Of a stretch of 64,000 nt of DNA, positions 9,715 to 19,071 are shown piece by piece. Made by a program: the position numbers and the translations under genes. Source of the DNA: Pantoea sp. BAV 3049 (lineage in GTDB: Bacteria > Pseudomonadota > Gammaproteobacteria > Enterobacterales > Enterobacteriaceae); NCBI RefSeq assembly GCF_009765445.1, contig NZ_WHOY01000031.1, forward strand, positions 2,585,673 through 2,649,672, given 5' to 3'. The number at the start of each line of letters is the position of its first letter. The first letter of the stretch is position 1. The notes beneath the pieces are model-generated. The model searched no databases and was not told the DNA's origin. It saw only the letters and a program-made list of their open reading frames with translations.

Positions 9715-10075
9715 TAACAGTTTGTGCTCCTGCCGGGGCCAGAGCGTGATTAATTTAAGGAGATCTGCTAAAAGGCAGACGGTTCAGACGATTCTAATCG
9801 AACTTTCCGATAAAAGGTTAGGCCTTTTTTGTTTCAATGATCCAGAACAAGTAAAACCTGTAAAAATAAGCCTAATCAGCTGGTTATCTGCACAATTTTG
9901 GCATCCATTTGACAAGTCGGGGCAGCGCAAAGCACAGGAAAATGTTATTTTGGTCTTACGCACTCCGCTGTGGCACCAGAACCGGGCAGTTACTCTGCTG
10001 AAAATGTCATTTTCATCGGCGGTTCAGAGTCGCTACAATAAATAGACACGAAGTATCCGATTAAGGAAGCCATTT
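9715..10075. other. 361-bp intergenic region between divergent mepH and grxD
   Basis: No convincing gene. The grxD-proximal end has a possible -10 (TACAAT, 10034-10039) with a poor -35 at 10011-10016. AGGAG before mepH lies at the left end, and a short A/T-flanked hairpin lies near 9812-9830. Otherwise I see nothing in it. Confidence 0.4.
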
Positions 10076-10414
10076 ATGAGTACTGTTGAGAAAATTGAGC
10101 GCCAGATAGCAGAAAATCCGATTCTGCTGTACATGAAAGGCTCACCAAAACTGCCAAGCTGCGGCTTTTCCGCACAGGCTGTTCAGGCACTCTCTGCCTG
10201 TGGCGAACGCTTCGCTTATGTTGATATTCTGCAGAATCCGGAAATTCGTGCCGAACTGCCGAAATACGCAAACTGGCCGACTTTCCCTCAGCTGTGGGTG
10301 GATGGCGAACTGGTTGGCGGCTGCGACATCATTATCGAAATGTATCAACGCGGCGAACTGCAGCAGCTGATTAAAGAGACCGCGCAGAAGTATCCTTCAG
10401 ACGCGGCCGAATAA
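10076..10414 (+). CDS. grxD: Monothiol glutaredoxin GrxD (Grx4)
   Basis: 112 residues with the CGFS active site at 29-32 (PKLPSCGFSAQ) and the glutathione-binding WPTFPQLWVDGELVGGCDI segment. CGFS glutaredoxins bind a [2Fe-2S] cluster with glutathione and work with BolA proteins in iron-sulfur trafficking, rather than as classical disulfide reductases. Cytoplasmic. It is encoded alone with its own terminator, and is adjacent to mepH and near rnt as in E. coli. The large helicase gene lhr, normally between grxD and rnt, is absent. Confidence 0.96.
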   Translation: MSTVEKIERQIAENPILLYMKGSPKLPSCGFSAQAVQALSACGERFAYVDILQNPEIRAELPKYANWPTFPQLWVDGELVGGCDIIIEMYQRGELQQLIKETAQKYPSDAAE

Positions 10415-10431
10415 GCCGCGTTATCGTTCTG

Positions 10432-10466
10432 AAAGGGCAGAAGTCTGATGATTTCTGCCCTTTTTT
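10432..10466 (+). terminator. Intrinsic terminator of grxD
   Basis: Stem AAAGGGCAGAA with TTCTGCCCTTT around a 10-nt loop, followed by more T. It also overlaps the end of the convergent gene region and could serve both directions. Confidence 0.9.
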
Positions 10467-10476
10467 GTTGCCTGAT

Positions 10477-11337
10477 TTATGGCTGTGACTTCCGCTGATC
10501 CGCCTGTAAGAAGGCATCCAACAGGGAGACAAAATCCCCGTCACGCTGCTGATCCTCCGCCATCTGACGGCAAAAGGTGGCCAGCGCCTGATACAGAGCC
10601 TCACCGGAAAGTTCACCTGCATTCAGGCTGGCTATCTCTTCCATTTCCGGTGCCCACCGCCAGGCTTTACTGTACATGTCAGGAATGCTTTTTCTCAGGC
10701 GCGCCAACAAAGCAGGCTGGCTTTCTTCCATCTGCTGCAGTAGTGCGTCAGCTGCGCCCACCCGGCTGGCGTTGATCAGCATCAGAGCGCACATCAGGGT
10801 GATCCCTTTATTTATCCCGGCATAGGACATCTTCAGAGCTGAAGCCGCGCCTGTTTCCGCCTGCATAATGCTGACCTGCAGACCAAAATTCTCCAGCTCC
10901 TTCAGCTGGCTTGCCTGCTCACCGGCAAACCACAAACGCGGAACGCTGCCCTGCGGTGAGGCAGGTGGCAGGCCAATAATCGCGCCGTCGACAAATCCGG
11001 CACCGGTGGCGGTAATCAGCGTTTTCACCTGATCAACGGTCTGTTCACTGATGGCATTACAATCCACATACAGCGGCTTGTGGGCTGCCGCGCTGAGAGC
11101 AGGAGCCAACTGCTCAGCCAGCGATATGGCAAAGGCGGGTGGCACCACAGACAGCAGCACTTCTGCCTGCATCAGCTCCTCAGCGCTGACCGGCATCATG
11201 CCGGCTTTTTTTGCCCGCTCAGCCGAAGCAAATGAACGCCCATCCAGCAAAGTCAGTACCTCCAGGTGATGATAATTCAGCACCCCGGCAAGGGCTGAGC
11301 CCATCGCGCCAGGCGCAACGATAGCAATGGTTTTCAT
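10477..11337 (-). CDS. NAD(P)-binding dehydrogenase with DUF1932 C-terminal domain
   Basis: 286 residues. The N-terminus MKTIAIVAPGAMGSALAGVL is a Rossmann nucleotide-binding motif of the 6-phosphogluconate/3-hydroxyisobutyrate dehydrogenase type. The C-terminal half (about 190-260, containing DMYSKAWRWAPEMEEIA) fits the DUF1932 domain found in this subset of NAD(P)-dependent oxidoreductases. Substrate unknown. It occupies the slot where E. coli has lhr, between grxD and rnt, so it is an insertion or replacement in the core order. It is transcribed from the same strand as rnt but 123 bp downstream of it, probably as its own unit. Confidence 0.8.
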   Translation of the reverse strand: MKTIAIVAPGAMGSALAGVLNYHHLEVLTLLDGRSFASAERAKKAGMMPVSAEELMQAEVLLSVVPPAFAISLAEQLAPALSAAAHKPLYVDCNAISEQTVDQVKTLITATGAGFVDGAIIGLPPASPQGSVPRLWFAGEQASQLKELENFGLQVSIMQAETGAASALKMSYAGINKGITLMCALMLINASRVGAADALLQQMEESQPALLARLRKSIPDMYSKAWRWAPEMEEIASLNAGELSGEALYQALATFCRQMAEDQQRDGDFVSLLDAFLQADQRKSQP

Positions 11338-11460
11338 TGGGTTTCTCCAGGTTAACTGAAGCTGAGTATGGCTGAAGGGAAGTAAAGTGGGGCGGGAAAG
11401 CGTAACAAGGGTTAACAGGTTACGCTGTCACTTTTTATCACGGGCACCGGACAACAGAGA

Positions 11461-12111
11461 TCAGTTGCCACCAGCACGGTCAGGCAGCGGCCAACCGCCG
11501 AGACGTTTCCAGCGATTTACCAGCTCGCAAAACAGGTCTGCTGTCTGCACCGTATCGTAGAGCGCTGAATGCGCCTGCGTATTGTCAAAAGGCATCCCGG
11601 CGGCCGTACAGGCTTTGGCCAGTACCGTCTGACCAAGCACCAGACCGCTGAGGGCTGCGGTATCAAAGGTGACAAAGGGGTGGAACGGGTTACGCTTGAG
11701 GCCAGCCCTTTCCGCTGCGGCATTCATAAAATTGAGATCGAAAGTGGCATTGTGCGCAACCATAATGGCGCGGTTACAGCCCTGGTCCTTGATGCCTTTG
11801 CGCACCAGCTTAAAAATGGCATGCAGCGCTTCATATTCGCTGACTGCACCGCGCAGAGGATTGTGCGGATCGATACCGTTAAACGCCAGCGCTTCAGGTT
11901 GCAGCACGGACCCTTCGAACGGCTCAACGTGGAAATGGAGCGTTTCGTCTTTCTCCAGCCAGCCCTGCGGATCCATTTTCAGCGTGACGGCGGCCACTTC
12001 CAGTAATGCATTGGTCTTCGCGTCAAACCCGGCGGTTTCCACATCAATTACAACCGGATAAAAACCGCGAAAACGGCTGCTGAGGGCGTTCAGTTCGTTC
12101 GATTCAGACAT
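11461..12111 (-). CDS. rnt: Ribonuclease T
   Basis: 216 residues. All five DEDDh exonuclease residues are present at the E. coli positions: D23 and E25 ([10 protein letters not shown]), D125 (HNATFDLNF), H181 and D186 ([10 protein letters not shown]). RNase T trims the 3' ends of tRNAs (CCA turnover), 5S and 23S rRNA as a homodimer. Next to gloA on the same strand, 104 bp apart, as in E. coli. Confidence 0.98.
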   Translation of the reverse strand: MSESNELNALSSRFRGFYPVVIDVETAGFDAKTNALLEVAAVTLKMDPQGWLEKDETLHFHVEPFEGSVLQPEALAFNGIDPHNPLRGAVSEYEALHAIFKLVRKGIKDQGCNRAIMVAHNATFDLNFMNAAAERAGLKRNPFHPFVTFDTAALSGLVLGQTVLAKACTAAGMPFDNTQAHSALYDTVQTADLFCELVNRWKRLGGWPLPDRAGGN

Positions 12112-12215
12112 CAGGATCTCATAGGCGAAAAAAAGCAGCGCGTATTATGGCAAATTTCACCACGGGATGCAGCAGGGGAAAGGAGGAATGAAGGGTGCCT
12201 GTGGCACCCTGAACT

Positions 12216-12623
12216 TTATGCACCCAGGCCGTGGCCCGCATGTTTGTTCTCGATCAGCTCGATTTTATAACCGTCGGGATCTTCAACGAAGGCAATGATA
12301 GTGGTGCCGCCTTTAACCGGACCCGCTTCGCGGGTCACGTTGCCGCCATCTTTTCGGATTCGGTCACAGGTGGCAGCCACGTCATCCACGCCCAGCGCGA
12401 TATGACCATAGGCATCGCCGAGGGTGTATTTGTCCACGCCCCAGTTCCAGGTCAGCTCGATCACCGCACCTTCGCTCTCTTCGGTATAACCCACGAAAGC
12501 CAGAGTGTATTTGTATTCGGTATTCTCGCTGGTACGCAGCAGGCGCATCCCCAGAACTTTAGTATAAAAATCAACGGAGCGTTGCAGATCGCCAACGCGC
12601 AGCATGGTATGGAGTAAGCGCAT
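12216..12623 (-). CDS. gloA: Lactoylglutathione lyase (glyoxalase I)
   Basis: 135 residues with the complete Ni(II) ligand set: H5, E56, H74 and E122. It converts the methylglyoxal-glutathione hemithioacetal to S-lactoylglutathione in the cytoplasm. It lies 55 bp downstream of nemA in the same direction; in E. coli nemR-nemA-gloA form an electrophile-response operon, and the same order and strand hold here. A small hairpin (12193-12210, stem GGGTGCC) lies just past the stop codon. Confidence 0.98.
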   Translation of the reverse strand: MRLLHTMLRVGDLQRSVDFYTKVLGMRLLRTSENTEYKYTLAFVGYTEESEGAVIELTWNWGVDKYTLGDAYGHIALGVDDVAATCDRIRKDGGNVTREAGPVKGGTTIIAFVEDPDGYKIELIENKHAGHGLGA

Positions 12624-12678
12624 AACATCCTCTTTGTGAAAGCGTCACCGGCCGGTGACGCAAAAAAAACAGTATAGA

Positions 12679-13782
12679 TTAACCCGCAAGAGTCGGGTAA
12701 TCAGTATAGCCTTCAGCGCCGCCGCCGTAGAACAATTCAGGACGCTGCTCGTTCAGCGGAGCGTTCTGCTGGAAACGCTCTACCAGGTCCGGGTTAGCAA
12801 TATACACACGGCCAAAGGCAGCGGCATCAATCAGCCCTTGTTCAATCAGATCTTCGGCTTTTTCAGCAGTATAAGCGCCTGCACCGACGATCACGCCAGG
12901 GTACACGGCGCGGATTGCTTTACGGAACTCCAGGCTGTAAGGCTTGCCACCAGCCCAGTCCGGCTCGGAGATATGCAGGAAGGCCAGATTACGTTTCGCC
13001 AGCTCGGCGATGTAATAGAGCGCGGCGGCTTCCTGATCTTCGCCATTATCCAGGCCATTGAACGGCCCCAGAGGAGAGATACGGATGCCGATACGGTCGG
13101 CGCTCCAGCCGTTAATGGCGGCATCGACCACTTCCAGTGCAAAGCGGGTACGGTTTTCCACGCTGCCGCCATAGGCGTCAGTACGCTGGTTGGAAGCAGG
13201 AGACAGAAACTGATGGATCAGGTAACCGTGGGCAGAGTGCAACTCCACCAGGTCAAAATCGGCTTCACGGGCATTGATCACTGCCTGGCGGAAATCGTTT
13301 ACCACAGAACCAATTTCACTCAGCTCAAGCTCGCGAGGCGTGGAGGTGGCTTCGCGCACAGGGTTGCCATTGGCATCACGCAGCGAGGTGCGGGTTTCTG
13401 CGTTAATAGCAGAAGAGGAGACCGGTGCTTTACCATCCGGCTGTACGCTGGTGTGCGAGATACGGCCGGTATGCCACAGCTGAACCGCACTGTGACCGTT
13501 AGCTTCATGGATACCCGCATTGATCGCTTTCCACGCGGCAATCTGCTCAGGGGAGTGCAGACCCGGCGCACCGGCATAGCCTTTGGCCTGGAAAGAGATC
13601 TGGGTTGCTTCGGTGATAATCAGACCGGCGCTGGCACGCTGGCGGTAGTATTCGCCCATCAACGGCGTGGGGATGTCTCCCGGCTCAATGCTGCGCAGAC
13701 GTGTCAGCGGGGCCATAAATACGCGGTTCGGTACGGTGATTGCCCCGGTTTTTAATGGGGTAAACAGCTTTTTCAGTTCCAT
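12679..13782 (-). CDS. nemA: N-ethylmaleimide reductase (Old Yellow Enzyme family)
   Basis: 367 residues, an FMN-dependent alkene reductase. The substrate-anion pair H182/H185 and proton donor Tyr187 sit in [11 protein letters not shown], and the FMN-binding barrel ends in [15 protein letters not shown]. It reduces N-ethylmaleimide, quinones and nitro compounds with NADPH. It follows nemR by 43 bp on the same strand, so both are under the operator at 14434-14449. Very close to E. coli NemA in length (365). Confidence 0.96.
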   Translation of the reverse strand: MELKKLFTPLKTGAITVPNRVFMAPLTRLRSIEPGDIPTPLMGEYYRQRASAGLIITEATQISFQAKGYAGAPGLHSPEQIAAWKAINAGIHEANGHSAVQLWHTGRISHTSVQPDGKAPVSSSAINAETRTSLRDANGNPVREATSTPRELELSEIGSVVNDFRQAVINAREADFDLVELHSAHGYLIHQFLSPASNQRTDAYGGSVENRTRFALEVVDAAINGWSADRIGIRISPLGPFNGLDNGEDQEAAALYYIAELAKRNLAFLHISEPDWAGGKPYSLEFRKAIRAVYPGVIVGAGAYTAEKAEDLIEQGLIDAAAFGRVYIANPDLVERFQQNAPLNEQRPELFYGGGAEGYTDYPTLAG

Positions 13783-13825
13783 GCTTCACTCCTGGTAGAC
13801 CGGTCGACTAGTAACGGTGTTTTTT

Positions 13826-14419
13826 TTAAAGTGGCTCAGGCAGCATCCGCGTCATCTCCTGCCATGCGTTCACCAGCGGCGTGCTGTCACGGGAGATTTT
13901 GCTTTGCAGGCTGGCACCCAGCCACAACATATAGAGATTCTGCGCGCAGGCTTCGGGGGTATTGATCAGCCGTAAGCTCCCCTGTTGCTCAGCACGTTCC
14001 AGCGCTGCGGTCAGCGTGGAGATCAGCGCTTTTGACCCTGCGTCGAGCGCGATACGCATCGGTTCCGACAGGTCGCAAACTTCAGCAGAAAGTTTTACCG
14101 ACAGGCAGCCCGCAAAAGCATGTTCCTGGCAGAAAGTGTTCAGTGACTGCTGATAATAATCAAGGATACGTTGACGCTGATTCCCCTGGCTCTCTTCAAG
14201 ATATTCGCGAAGTCGCTGATGATAAAGGGCAAAATAACGTTCAAGCATCGCTACCCCAAACGCCTCTTTCGACGAGAAGTAGTGATAAAACGACCCTTTC
14301 GGCACCTCAGCCACTTTCAGCAGCTCGATCAATCCCATACCGTTGAAGCCGCGCTGCACGCACAGCTGCTCACCAGTCATCAGGATATGTTCTCGGGTGT
14401 CGTACCGGGTCGTTTTCAT
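13826..14419 (-). CDS. nemR: TetR-family electrophile sensor NemR
   Basis: 197 residues from the ATG at 14419. The frame is open to 14455, but that would place the palindromic operator inside the gene, and family members start a few residues before DTREHIL. The HTH is at about 20-45 (GLIELLKVAEVPKGSFYHYF). The redox cysteine region is kept (FAGCLSVKLSAEVCDLSE), containing equivalents of the Cys that senses bleach, methylglyoxal and N-ethylmaleimide. It represses nemRA-gloA. Start choice 14419 versus 14431 is not fully settled because no strong Shine-Dalgarno sequence precedes either. Confidence 0.93.
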   Translation of the reverse strand: MKTTRYDTREHILMTGEQLCVQRGFNGMGLIELLKVAEVPKGSFYHYFSSKEAFGVAMLERYFALYHQRLREYLEESQGNQRQRILDYYQQSLNTFCQEHAFAGCLSVKLSAEVCDLSEPMRIALDAGSKALISTLTAALERAEQQGSLRLINTPEACAQNLYMLWLGASLQSKISRDSTPLVNAWQEMTRMLPEPL

Positions 14420-14433
14420 GGCCGTTACCATAA

Positions 14434-14449
14434 CAGACCGATCGGTCTG
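14434..14449. promoter_or_regulatory. NemR operator
   Basis: CAGACCGATCGGTCTG is a perfect 16-bp palindrome and fits the AGACCN4GGTCT operator of NemR. It lies 15 bp upstream of the chosen nemR start, as expected for autorepression. Confidence 0.85.
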
Positions 14450-14465
14450 ATACAAATCGCCGGGA

Positions 14466-16088
14466 TTAAACCTGGCACGATTTGATTAAATCCAGCGACG
14501 GCTGGTACTCCTTCGTCTGTACGTTCATCATCCCAAGCAGGGTATGGAAAACATTGTTCTGCGAAACTGCGGAAGTTTTCGCCGACTGTTGCAAACATTG
14601 CTGATTAATGCCGTAAGTGCTGGCGTAATCCGGTGACATCCATAGCAGCAACGGAATGTGCGTCTGCTGGCTCGGGGCGAAAACGTAAGGTGCGCCGTGC
14701 AGATACATGCCGTGCTCGCCCAGCGATTCACCGTGATCGGACAGATAAACCAGCGCCACGTTAAATTTATCGCTGTAAGATTTCAGCAGGCTGATGGTGT
14801 TATCGACCATTGAATCGGTGTACAGGATCGAGTTGTCATAGGTGTTCACCAGCGCCTGATGGTCGCAGTCCTGAATCTGGTTGCTGTCGCAGGTAGGCGT
14901 AAACTTACGCATCTCTTCGGGATAGCGCAGGTAATAAGCGGGACCATGGCTGCCCATCTGGTGCAGCACAATCACCGTGTCATCCTTCACGCTGTCGATG
15001 TAATTATTCAGGCGGTGCAGCAACACGTCGTCCAGGCAGTAATCTCTCCTGCACAGCCCGCTGACCTTCCATTTGGTCATATCGGTGTGCGGTACGCGGT
15101 CGCAGGCACCTTTACAACCACCGTCGTTTTCACGCCACAGCACGTTCACGCCGGCATGGACCATCACGTCCAGCACGCCTTCCTGGTGGTGTGCCAGGCT
15201 GGCATCGTAATGCTCACGCGGCATGTTGGAGAACATGCAGGGCACCGAAATAGCCGTTTCCGTGCCGCAGGAGCTGGCGTAAGGATAATAGATGACGTTG
15301 TCCTGCTTCAGCTTCGGATTGGTTTCCCGGGCGTAGCCACCCAGTAAAAAGTCTTCTGCCCGACCGGTTTCACCCAGTACGAAAATCACCAGCGTTTTTT
15401 TCTTTTCAGCGTTGATCAGCGGGCCTTTTTTCGCATCCAGGCCAATTTGCTCCAGCGTCTGGTCACCGGCAAACCAGCGGTTATCCGCATAGTGACCCAC
15501 GCTACTGACCACGTTGGCCGGAGTGATCATCTTCACCAGGCCTTTATTATTGCGCACCAGCGAGGCGTAATCTTTATAGAACAGCGCGGCAACCAGTAAC
15601 ACCAACAGCACTGAAGCCAGCGCGGTCACTGCCCGAAAGGTAATATTCATCCACCATGGCCGGTTGGTGCCGATACGGATCAGCGCGATAAAGACCGCCG
15701 GGATCACACCAATCACGGTCATCCACACCAGATAGCGCAGGCTGAACAGGGCGGTGGCTTCCTGAGCATCAGTCTCGAACACGTTCTGAATCTTATTGGT
15801 GTCGATAACCGTGCCGAAACTGTAGATAAAATAGTTAGCGGCAGCGCTGGCAAGTACCAAAATGATAAGCAGGGGTTTACGAAGCCAGGGAACGGCGGCC
15901 ACGCTGAAGATAAAGAGGAAGGCGCTGAACAGCACCACCGGCAACGTGGCGGCAAAAAGATAGTCCCGCGCTGAAGTGTAGGGAATGGTCTCCCAGGCAC
16001 GGCTGAGAAAGACAGCATTAAGAATAAAAGTGAAGAACAGCGCAGCAAAGAGATTAAAAGTGTTTTCGTTACAACGTAACTTATTCAA
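14466..16088 (-). CDS. eptA: Phosphoethanolamine-lipid A transferase (EptA/PmrC family)
   Basis: 540 residues. Five transmembrane helices fill residues about 10-180; the periplasmic sulfatase-fold domain follows. Metal and catalytic residues are visible: Glu240 (VLGETGRAEDF), the acceptor Thr278 in CGTETAISVPCMF, and SDHGESLGEHG. The paired cysteines typical of the family are present. It adds phosphoethanolamine to lipid A, lowering negative charge and polymyxin binding. The first codon appears to be TTG at 16088 preceded by GGAAAG; no ATG is suitably placed. A PmrA-like box lies 53-72 bp upstream. It is an addition to the E. coli gene order here (between nemR and ydhL), and its single-gene layout differs from E. 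coli eptA-basRS. Confidence 0.92.
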   Translation of the reverse strand: MNKLRCNENTFNLFAALFFTFILNAVFLSRAWETIPYTSARDYLFAATLPVVLFSAFLFIFSVAAVPWLRKPLLIILVLASAAANYFIYSFGTVIDTNKIQNVFETDAQEATALFSLRYLVWMTVIGVIPAVFIALIRIGTNRPWWMNITFRAVTALASVLLVLLVAALFYKDYASLVRNNKGLVKMITPANVVSSVGHYADNRWFAGDQTLEQIGLDAKKGPLINAEKKKTLVIFVLGETGRAEDFLLGGYARETNPKLKQDNVIYYPYASSCGTETAISVPCMFSNMPREHYDASLAHHQEGVLDVMVHAGVNVLWRENDGGCKGACDRVPHTDMTKWKVSGLCRRDYCLDDVLLHRLNNYIDSVKDDTVIVLHQMGSHGPAYYLRYPEEMRKFTPTCDSNQIQDCDHQALVNTYDNSILYTDSMVDNTISLLKSYSDKFNVALVYLSDHGESLGEHGMYLHGAPYVFAPSQQTHIPLLLWMSPDYASTYGINQQCLQQSAKTSAVSQNNVFHTLLGMMNVQTKEYQPSLDLIKSCQV

Positions 16089-16140
16089 CAGGTTTATGGC
16101 TTTCCAGAGACAAATAATTCTGCCTGGAGAATAGCGTTGT

Positions 16141-16160
16141 AACCTTAGTGAAACCTTAAC
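16141..16160 (-). promoter_or_regulatory. PmrA (BasR)-like box upstream of eptA
   Basis: The minus strand carries two direct half-sites, GTTAAGGTT and ACTAAGGTT, separated by 2 bp. This matches the PmrA pattern of repeated CTTAAGGTT/CTTAATGTT half-sites (8/9 and 7/9). Spacing to the eptA start suits an activator site. Confidence 0.72.
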
Positions 16161-16333
16161 CGGGGTTCAACAACGAGAAGTTACTAACACTTATATTACA
16201 ATCCTTGCATGAATAGCTTACAGTTTGTTCATTATGAGTGTCAGCTGACGGAGAGCAAATAATCCCTGCGGCTACTTGCGCAGAAAGAATAACCGATCTT
16301 CAATAAAGAGCTGTGAACGGATCAGGAGTGAGG

Positions 16334-16573
16334 GTGGCTGAGCAACTTGAATTTTTCCCGGTTCCAAGTCCCTGTCGGGGGATTTGCCAGTCTGATGACC
16401 GCGGCTATTGCCGGGGCTGTATGCGGAGTCGCGATGAGCGTTTTAACTGGATGAAATTCAGTGACGCGCAGAAGCGGGACGTGCTGCGGCTGTGTCACCA
16501 GCGTTTTCTGCGCCTCCGGCGCGCCGGGAAAAAAGACCTTCCCGACGAGCCGGATCAGCCTTCGCTGTTTTAA
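16334..16573 (+). CDS. ydhL: YdhL, DUF1289 small cysteine-rich protein
   Basis: 79 residues from a GTG at 16334, the exact length of E. coli YdhL. AGGAG at 16324-16328 sits 5 bp upstream. An ATG-initiated frame from 16313 would add seven residues and leave that ribosome site inside the gene. The cysteine pattern CRGICQSDDRGYCRGCMRSR defines DUF1289, a probable small zinc-binding fold of unknown function. The C-terminus DEPDQPSLF is conserved. Its E. coli neighbours ydhF and sodC are missing here. Confidence 0.9.
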   Translation: MAEQLEFFPVPSPCRGICQSDDRGYCRGCMRSRDERFNWMKFSDAQKRDVLRLCHQRFLRLRRAGKKDLPDEPDQPSLF

Positions 16574-16903
16574 CTAGTTGACCACGCGGATATGGTCGAC
16601 ATCGATTTCGGTGTGACCGTCATCTCTGTCCGTGTCGCCTACCACGCGGACGGTCTTACCAATAGCGACGTTTTCGTCATCCCAGTCATCATCGTCAACA
16701 TCAATCCTGATGCGACCGGTACTGTCCTGTAGCCAGTATTTATCATCATCACCCGCATGGCCGGTGATTTTTCCCGTCAGCGAAACGTGGCTGTCATCAC
16801 GCATCGATTGAGCCTGTTTAACGGTTACGGATTTAGCTCGTTCATTGGCGTACGCCATGAAAGAGCAGGCCACCAGGCAGGCAGTAATAACCAGTTTCTT
16901 CAT
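16574..16903 (-). CDS. YgiW/YdeI-family periplasmic OB-fold protein
   Basis: 109 residues with a cleavable signal peptide (about 1-19, ending AYA) and a short BOF (bacterial OB-fold) domain containing LTGKITGHAGDDDKYWLQDS. The body is rich in aspartate (VDDDDWDDENV). Family members YgiW and YdeI are periplasmic stress-tolerance proteins (peroxide, cadmium, cationic peptides). Next to eptA, a role in envelope stress is plausible but inferred. Its stop codon abuts that of ydhL, convergent with no gap. Confidence 0.85.
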   Translation of the reverse strand: MKKLVITACLVACSFMAYANERAKSVTVKQAQSMRDDSHVSLTGKITGHAGDDDKYWLQDSTGRIRIDVDDDDWDDENVAIGKTVRVVGDTDRDDGHTEIDVDHIRVVN

Positions 16904-17052
16904 TGTGTATCCTTACAAATCAAAATCCATTAATGCGCAGGTCTGAAACTATAAATCAGATCCGCAGCATTATGTAGTCTCATGTTTGTAAGAAATTCGC
17001 AATCCGGATTTTTGCTCATAACAGCCATGCTCCCGCTGCGGTTTGATGGAAA

Positions 17053-19071
17053 TCAGCGAGCTTCCCGGGCTTCTTCAGGCAGCGCTTGTTTGAGCTGCGC
17101 CAGCGAGCAGTAAAGCCGCCAGATGATGCCCGCCAGCTCGGTTCCCCGTGCGTTGTCCTCCGCTGCAAGCACCGTCACCATATCCTGCAATTCATCAAGC
17201 GTTTCATTCAGCGAACTGTGTTTAACGCCGCGTTCGCTAATGATTCGGTGCAAATCTTTCAGGGTTGCGTCGCGCATTCTGGCCAGCGTCGGGGAGTCGG
17301 TTTTCCAGTCACGCAGTTGCCAGACGATATGCGAACAGTTCAGCAGCACCACTCCCCAGCGCAGCAGCCAGACTCTGGCGGATTCATCGCGGCTGGCCAC
17401 CAGCTGATTAATTCGGTGATAAATCCGCGACTCAAACCGGCTCTGGCTCAGGTGAGGATGGCGGCTGAGCTGATCGAGAAATTCGCGGCGCAGGGCGCGG
17501 ATATGGCGGCGACTGCGGCGCTTGTCGGAGCTGGGACGCAGGATCTGGAAGGCCAGCCACACCAGCATCACGCCGCAGACTTTAGCGATATTATCATTGA
17601 GAAAGCTTTGGTAGTCATAGGTTGGCGGGTTGGTCACCGCCAGAAAAGAACCGCCGAAGACGATCAGCTGTGCCCAGAGGCTGGCCCGCTTTTTCTGCTG
17701 TAGCTTAAACAGCTGCAAAGTGATCAGCAGTGGGAACAGGAAGATCAGGAACTGCCACAGCACGCTGATCTGCACCATCAGGCCAAATTTGATCAGAAAT
17801 GTGGCGACCGACAGCAGCAGCAGCGTCTTCAGCAGCAGGGATACGCTGCTGGTCGGGGAAGGCACCGACGAGTAGAGCACGCAGCTGATCGCTGCCAGCG
17901 TGAGAGCCGCATCGCCTGAATCCCACTGGGTGGCGATGGTGAAAGCACAGCCCAGCAGGATCACCACAAAGGTACGGAATGCGCTCCAGCTCGCTTCGGC
18001 GCTGTCGCTGTGTCTTGCCAGCGCCGGAACCGGAGGAGGAGAGAGCGTGGTATCGGCATCGGCCCGCTCAAACTGGCGCAGCCAGCGGCTGATGTTCAGG
18101 TACATCCAGCAGAAGTAACGCAGGCGGTGCCAGAAAGCCTGATGGCGAAAGTCACCTTCATCCAACGGGGCGGCACTTCTCAGAATTTGCGCCAGCCGGT
18201 ATTTGTCACAGTCGCTTTTTGCCAGCTCACTGAGCAACTGCTGCAGGGCAGTAAATAAAATTTCCGGAGGATCGGGCCAGTTAAGCAACATCCGGCGCAG
18301 ACTGGAGATCACGCTGGTCAGCCGCAGCTGCTGGTGGAGCACATAATTCAGCACGTTGTTCTGGCGACGAAAGCGGTAGTGGCTCCAGAACGCCTGGATA
18401 CGCAGCAGATTCATGGTCAGGATCTGACTGATGACCGTTTCATGAGCGCTGCGCACGTTATCAGTGGTTTCCTTCTGCAGCAGCAGGCCCGCATGTTCCA
18501 GCAGCCGGGTGTGCATATCCTTCAGGGATTTGATCAGCGTGTCGCCGTCAGAGGTGCTGGGCAGGATCATCATCATCAGCCCGCCACACAGAATACCGGA
18601 GATCACTTCACAGACCCTCGCCTGAGTAATGTCCCACAGGTCGCTGATATCAGTGATATTTACCGTGGTAAATGCGATGATCGCGGCGGTGTAACCCGCC
18701 AGCGAGAATGCGTAGGCGACATTGTTCTGATAATGATTGGCGATATAAGTGCAGAGGGCCAGCCATGAGGCTATAGCCAGCGCGAACAACCAGGGTTCAT
18801 TCAGCGTATGACCGGCAATCAGCAGCGCCGCACTGGCCCCGATCAGGCTGCCAGCGATTCGCCCCAGGCTTTTACTGATCACACCGCCCACCGTGGGGAA
18901 ACTGACCACGGCCGCCGAGGTCATCGCCCAGTATGGCTCATCCAGATCCAGCCCGTAAGCGATGCTCAGCGCCAGACACATCGCAATCGAGTTGCGCAGG
19001 GCATAGCGCCACTGGCCGCCGGTCGCTTTGATCCACGGCAGCTGCTGCCACTCCAGCCAGCTCAGATTCAT
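17053..19071 (-). CDS. ydhK: FUSC-family inner-membrane transporter YdhK
   Basis: 672 residues (E. coli YdhK about 670). There are two blocks of membrane helices (about residues 25-170 and 365-510), each followed by a soluble helical domain, the layout of the aromatic acid exporter/fusaric acid resistance family (AaeB-like). It starts inside the end of the fusion-protein gene with a 4-bp ATGA overlap, so the two are translationally coupled. Together with ydhJ and ydhI it forms a probable efflux unit divergent from slyA. Substrate unknown. Confidence 0.93.
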   Translation of the reverse strand: MNLSWLEWQQLPWIKATGGQWRYALRNSIAMCLALSIAYGLDLDEPYWAMTSAAVVSFPTVGGVISKSLGRIAGSLIGASAALLIAGHTLNEPWLFALAIASWLALCTYIANHYQNNVAYAFSLAGYTAAIIAFTTVNITDISDLWDITQARVCEVISGILCGGLMMMILPSTSDGDTLIKSLKDMHTRLLEHAGLLLQKETTDNVRSAHETVISQILTMNLLRIQAFWSHYRFRRQNNVLNYVLHQQLRLTSVISSLRRMLLNWPDPPEILFTALQQLLSELAKSDCDKYRLAQILRSAAPLDEGDFRHQAFWHRLRYFCWMYLNISRWLRQFERADADTTLSPPPVPALARHSDSAEASWSAFRTFVVILLGCAFTIATQWDSGDAALTLAAISCVLYSSVPSPTSSVSLLLKTLLLLSVATFLIKFGLMVQISVLWQFLIFLFPLLITLQLFKLQQKKRASLWAQLIVFGGSFLAVTNPPTYDYQSFLNDNIAKVCGVMLVWLAFQILRPSSDKRRSRRHIRALRREFLDQLSRHPHLSQSRFESRIYHRINQLVASRDESARVWLLRWGVVLLNCSHIVWQLRDWKTDSPTLARMRDATLKDLHRIISERGVKHSSLNETLDELQDMVTVLAAEDNARGTELAGIIWRLYCSLAQLKQALPEEAREAR

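Noticed and set aside
9671..10045. 124-codon plus-strand frame across the mepH-grxD gap
   Set aside because: Starts inside mepH on the other strand, no ribosome site, and overlaps the probable grxD promoter.
12655..13755. 366-codon plus-strand frame opposite nemA
   Set aside because: Antisense shadow of a confirmed flavoenzyme gene in high-GC DNA; no ribosome site or recognisable family.
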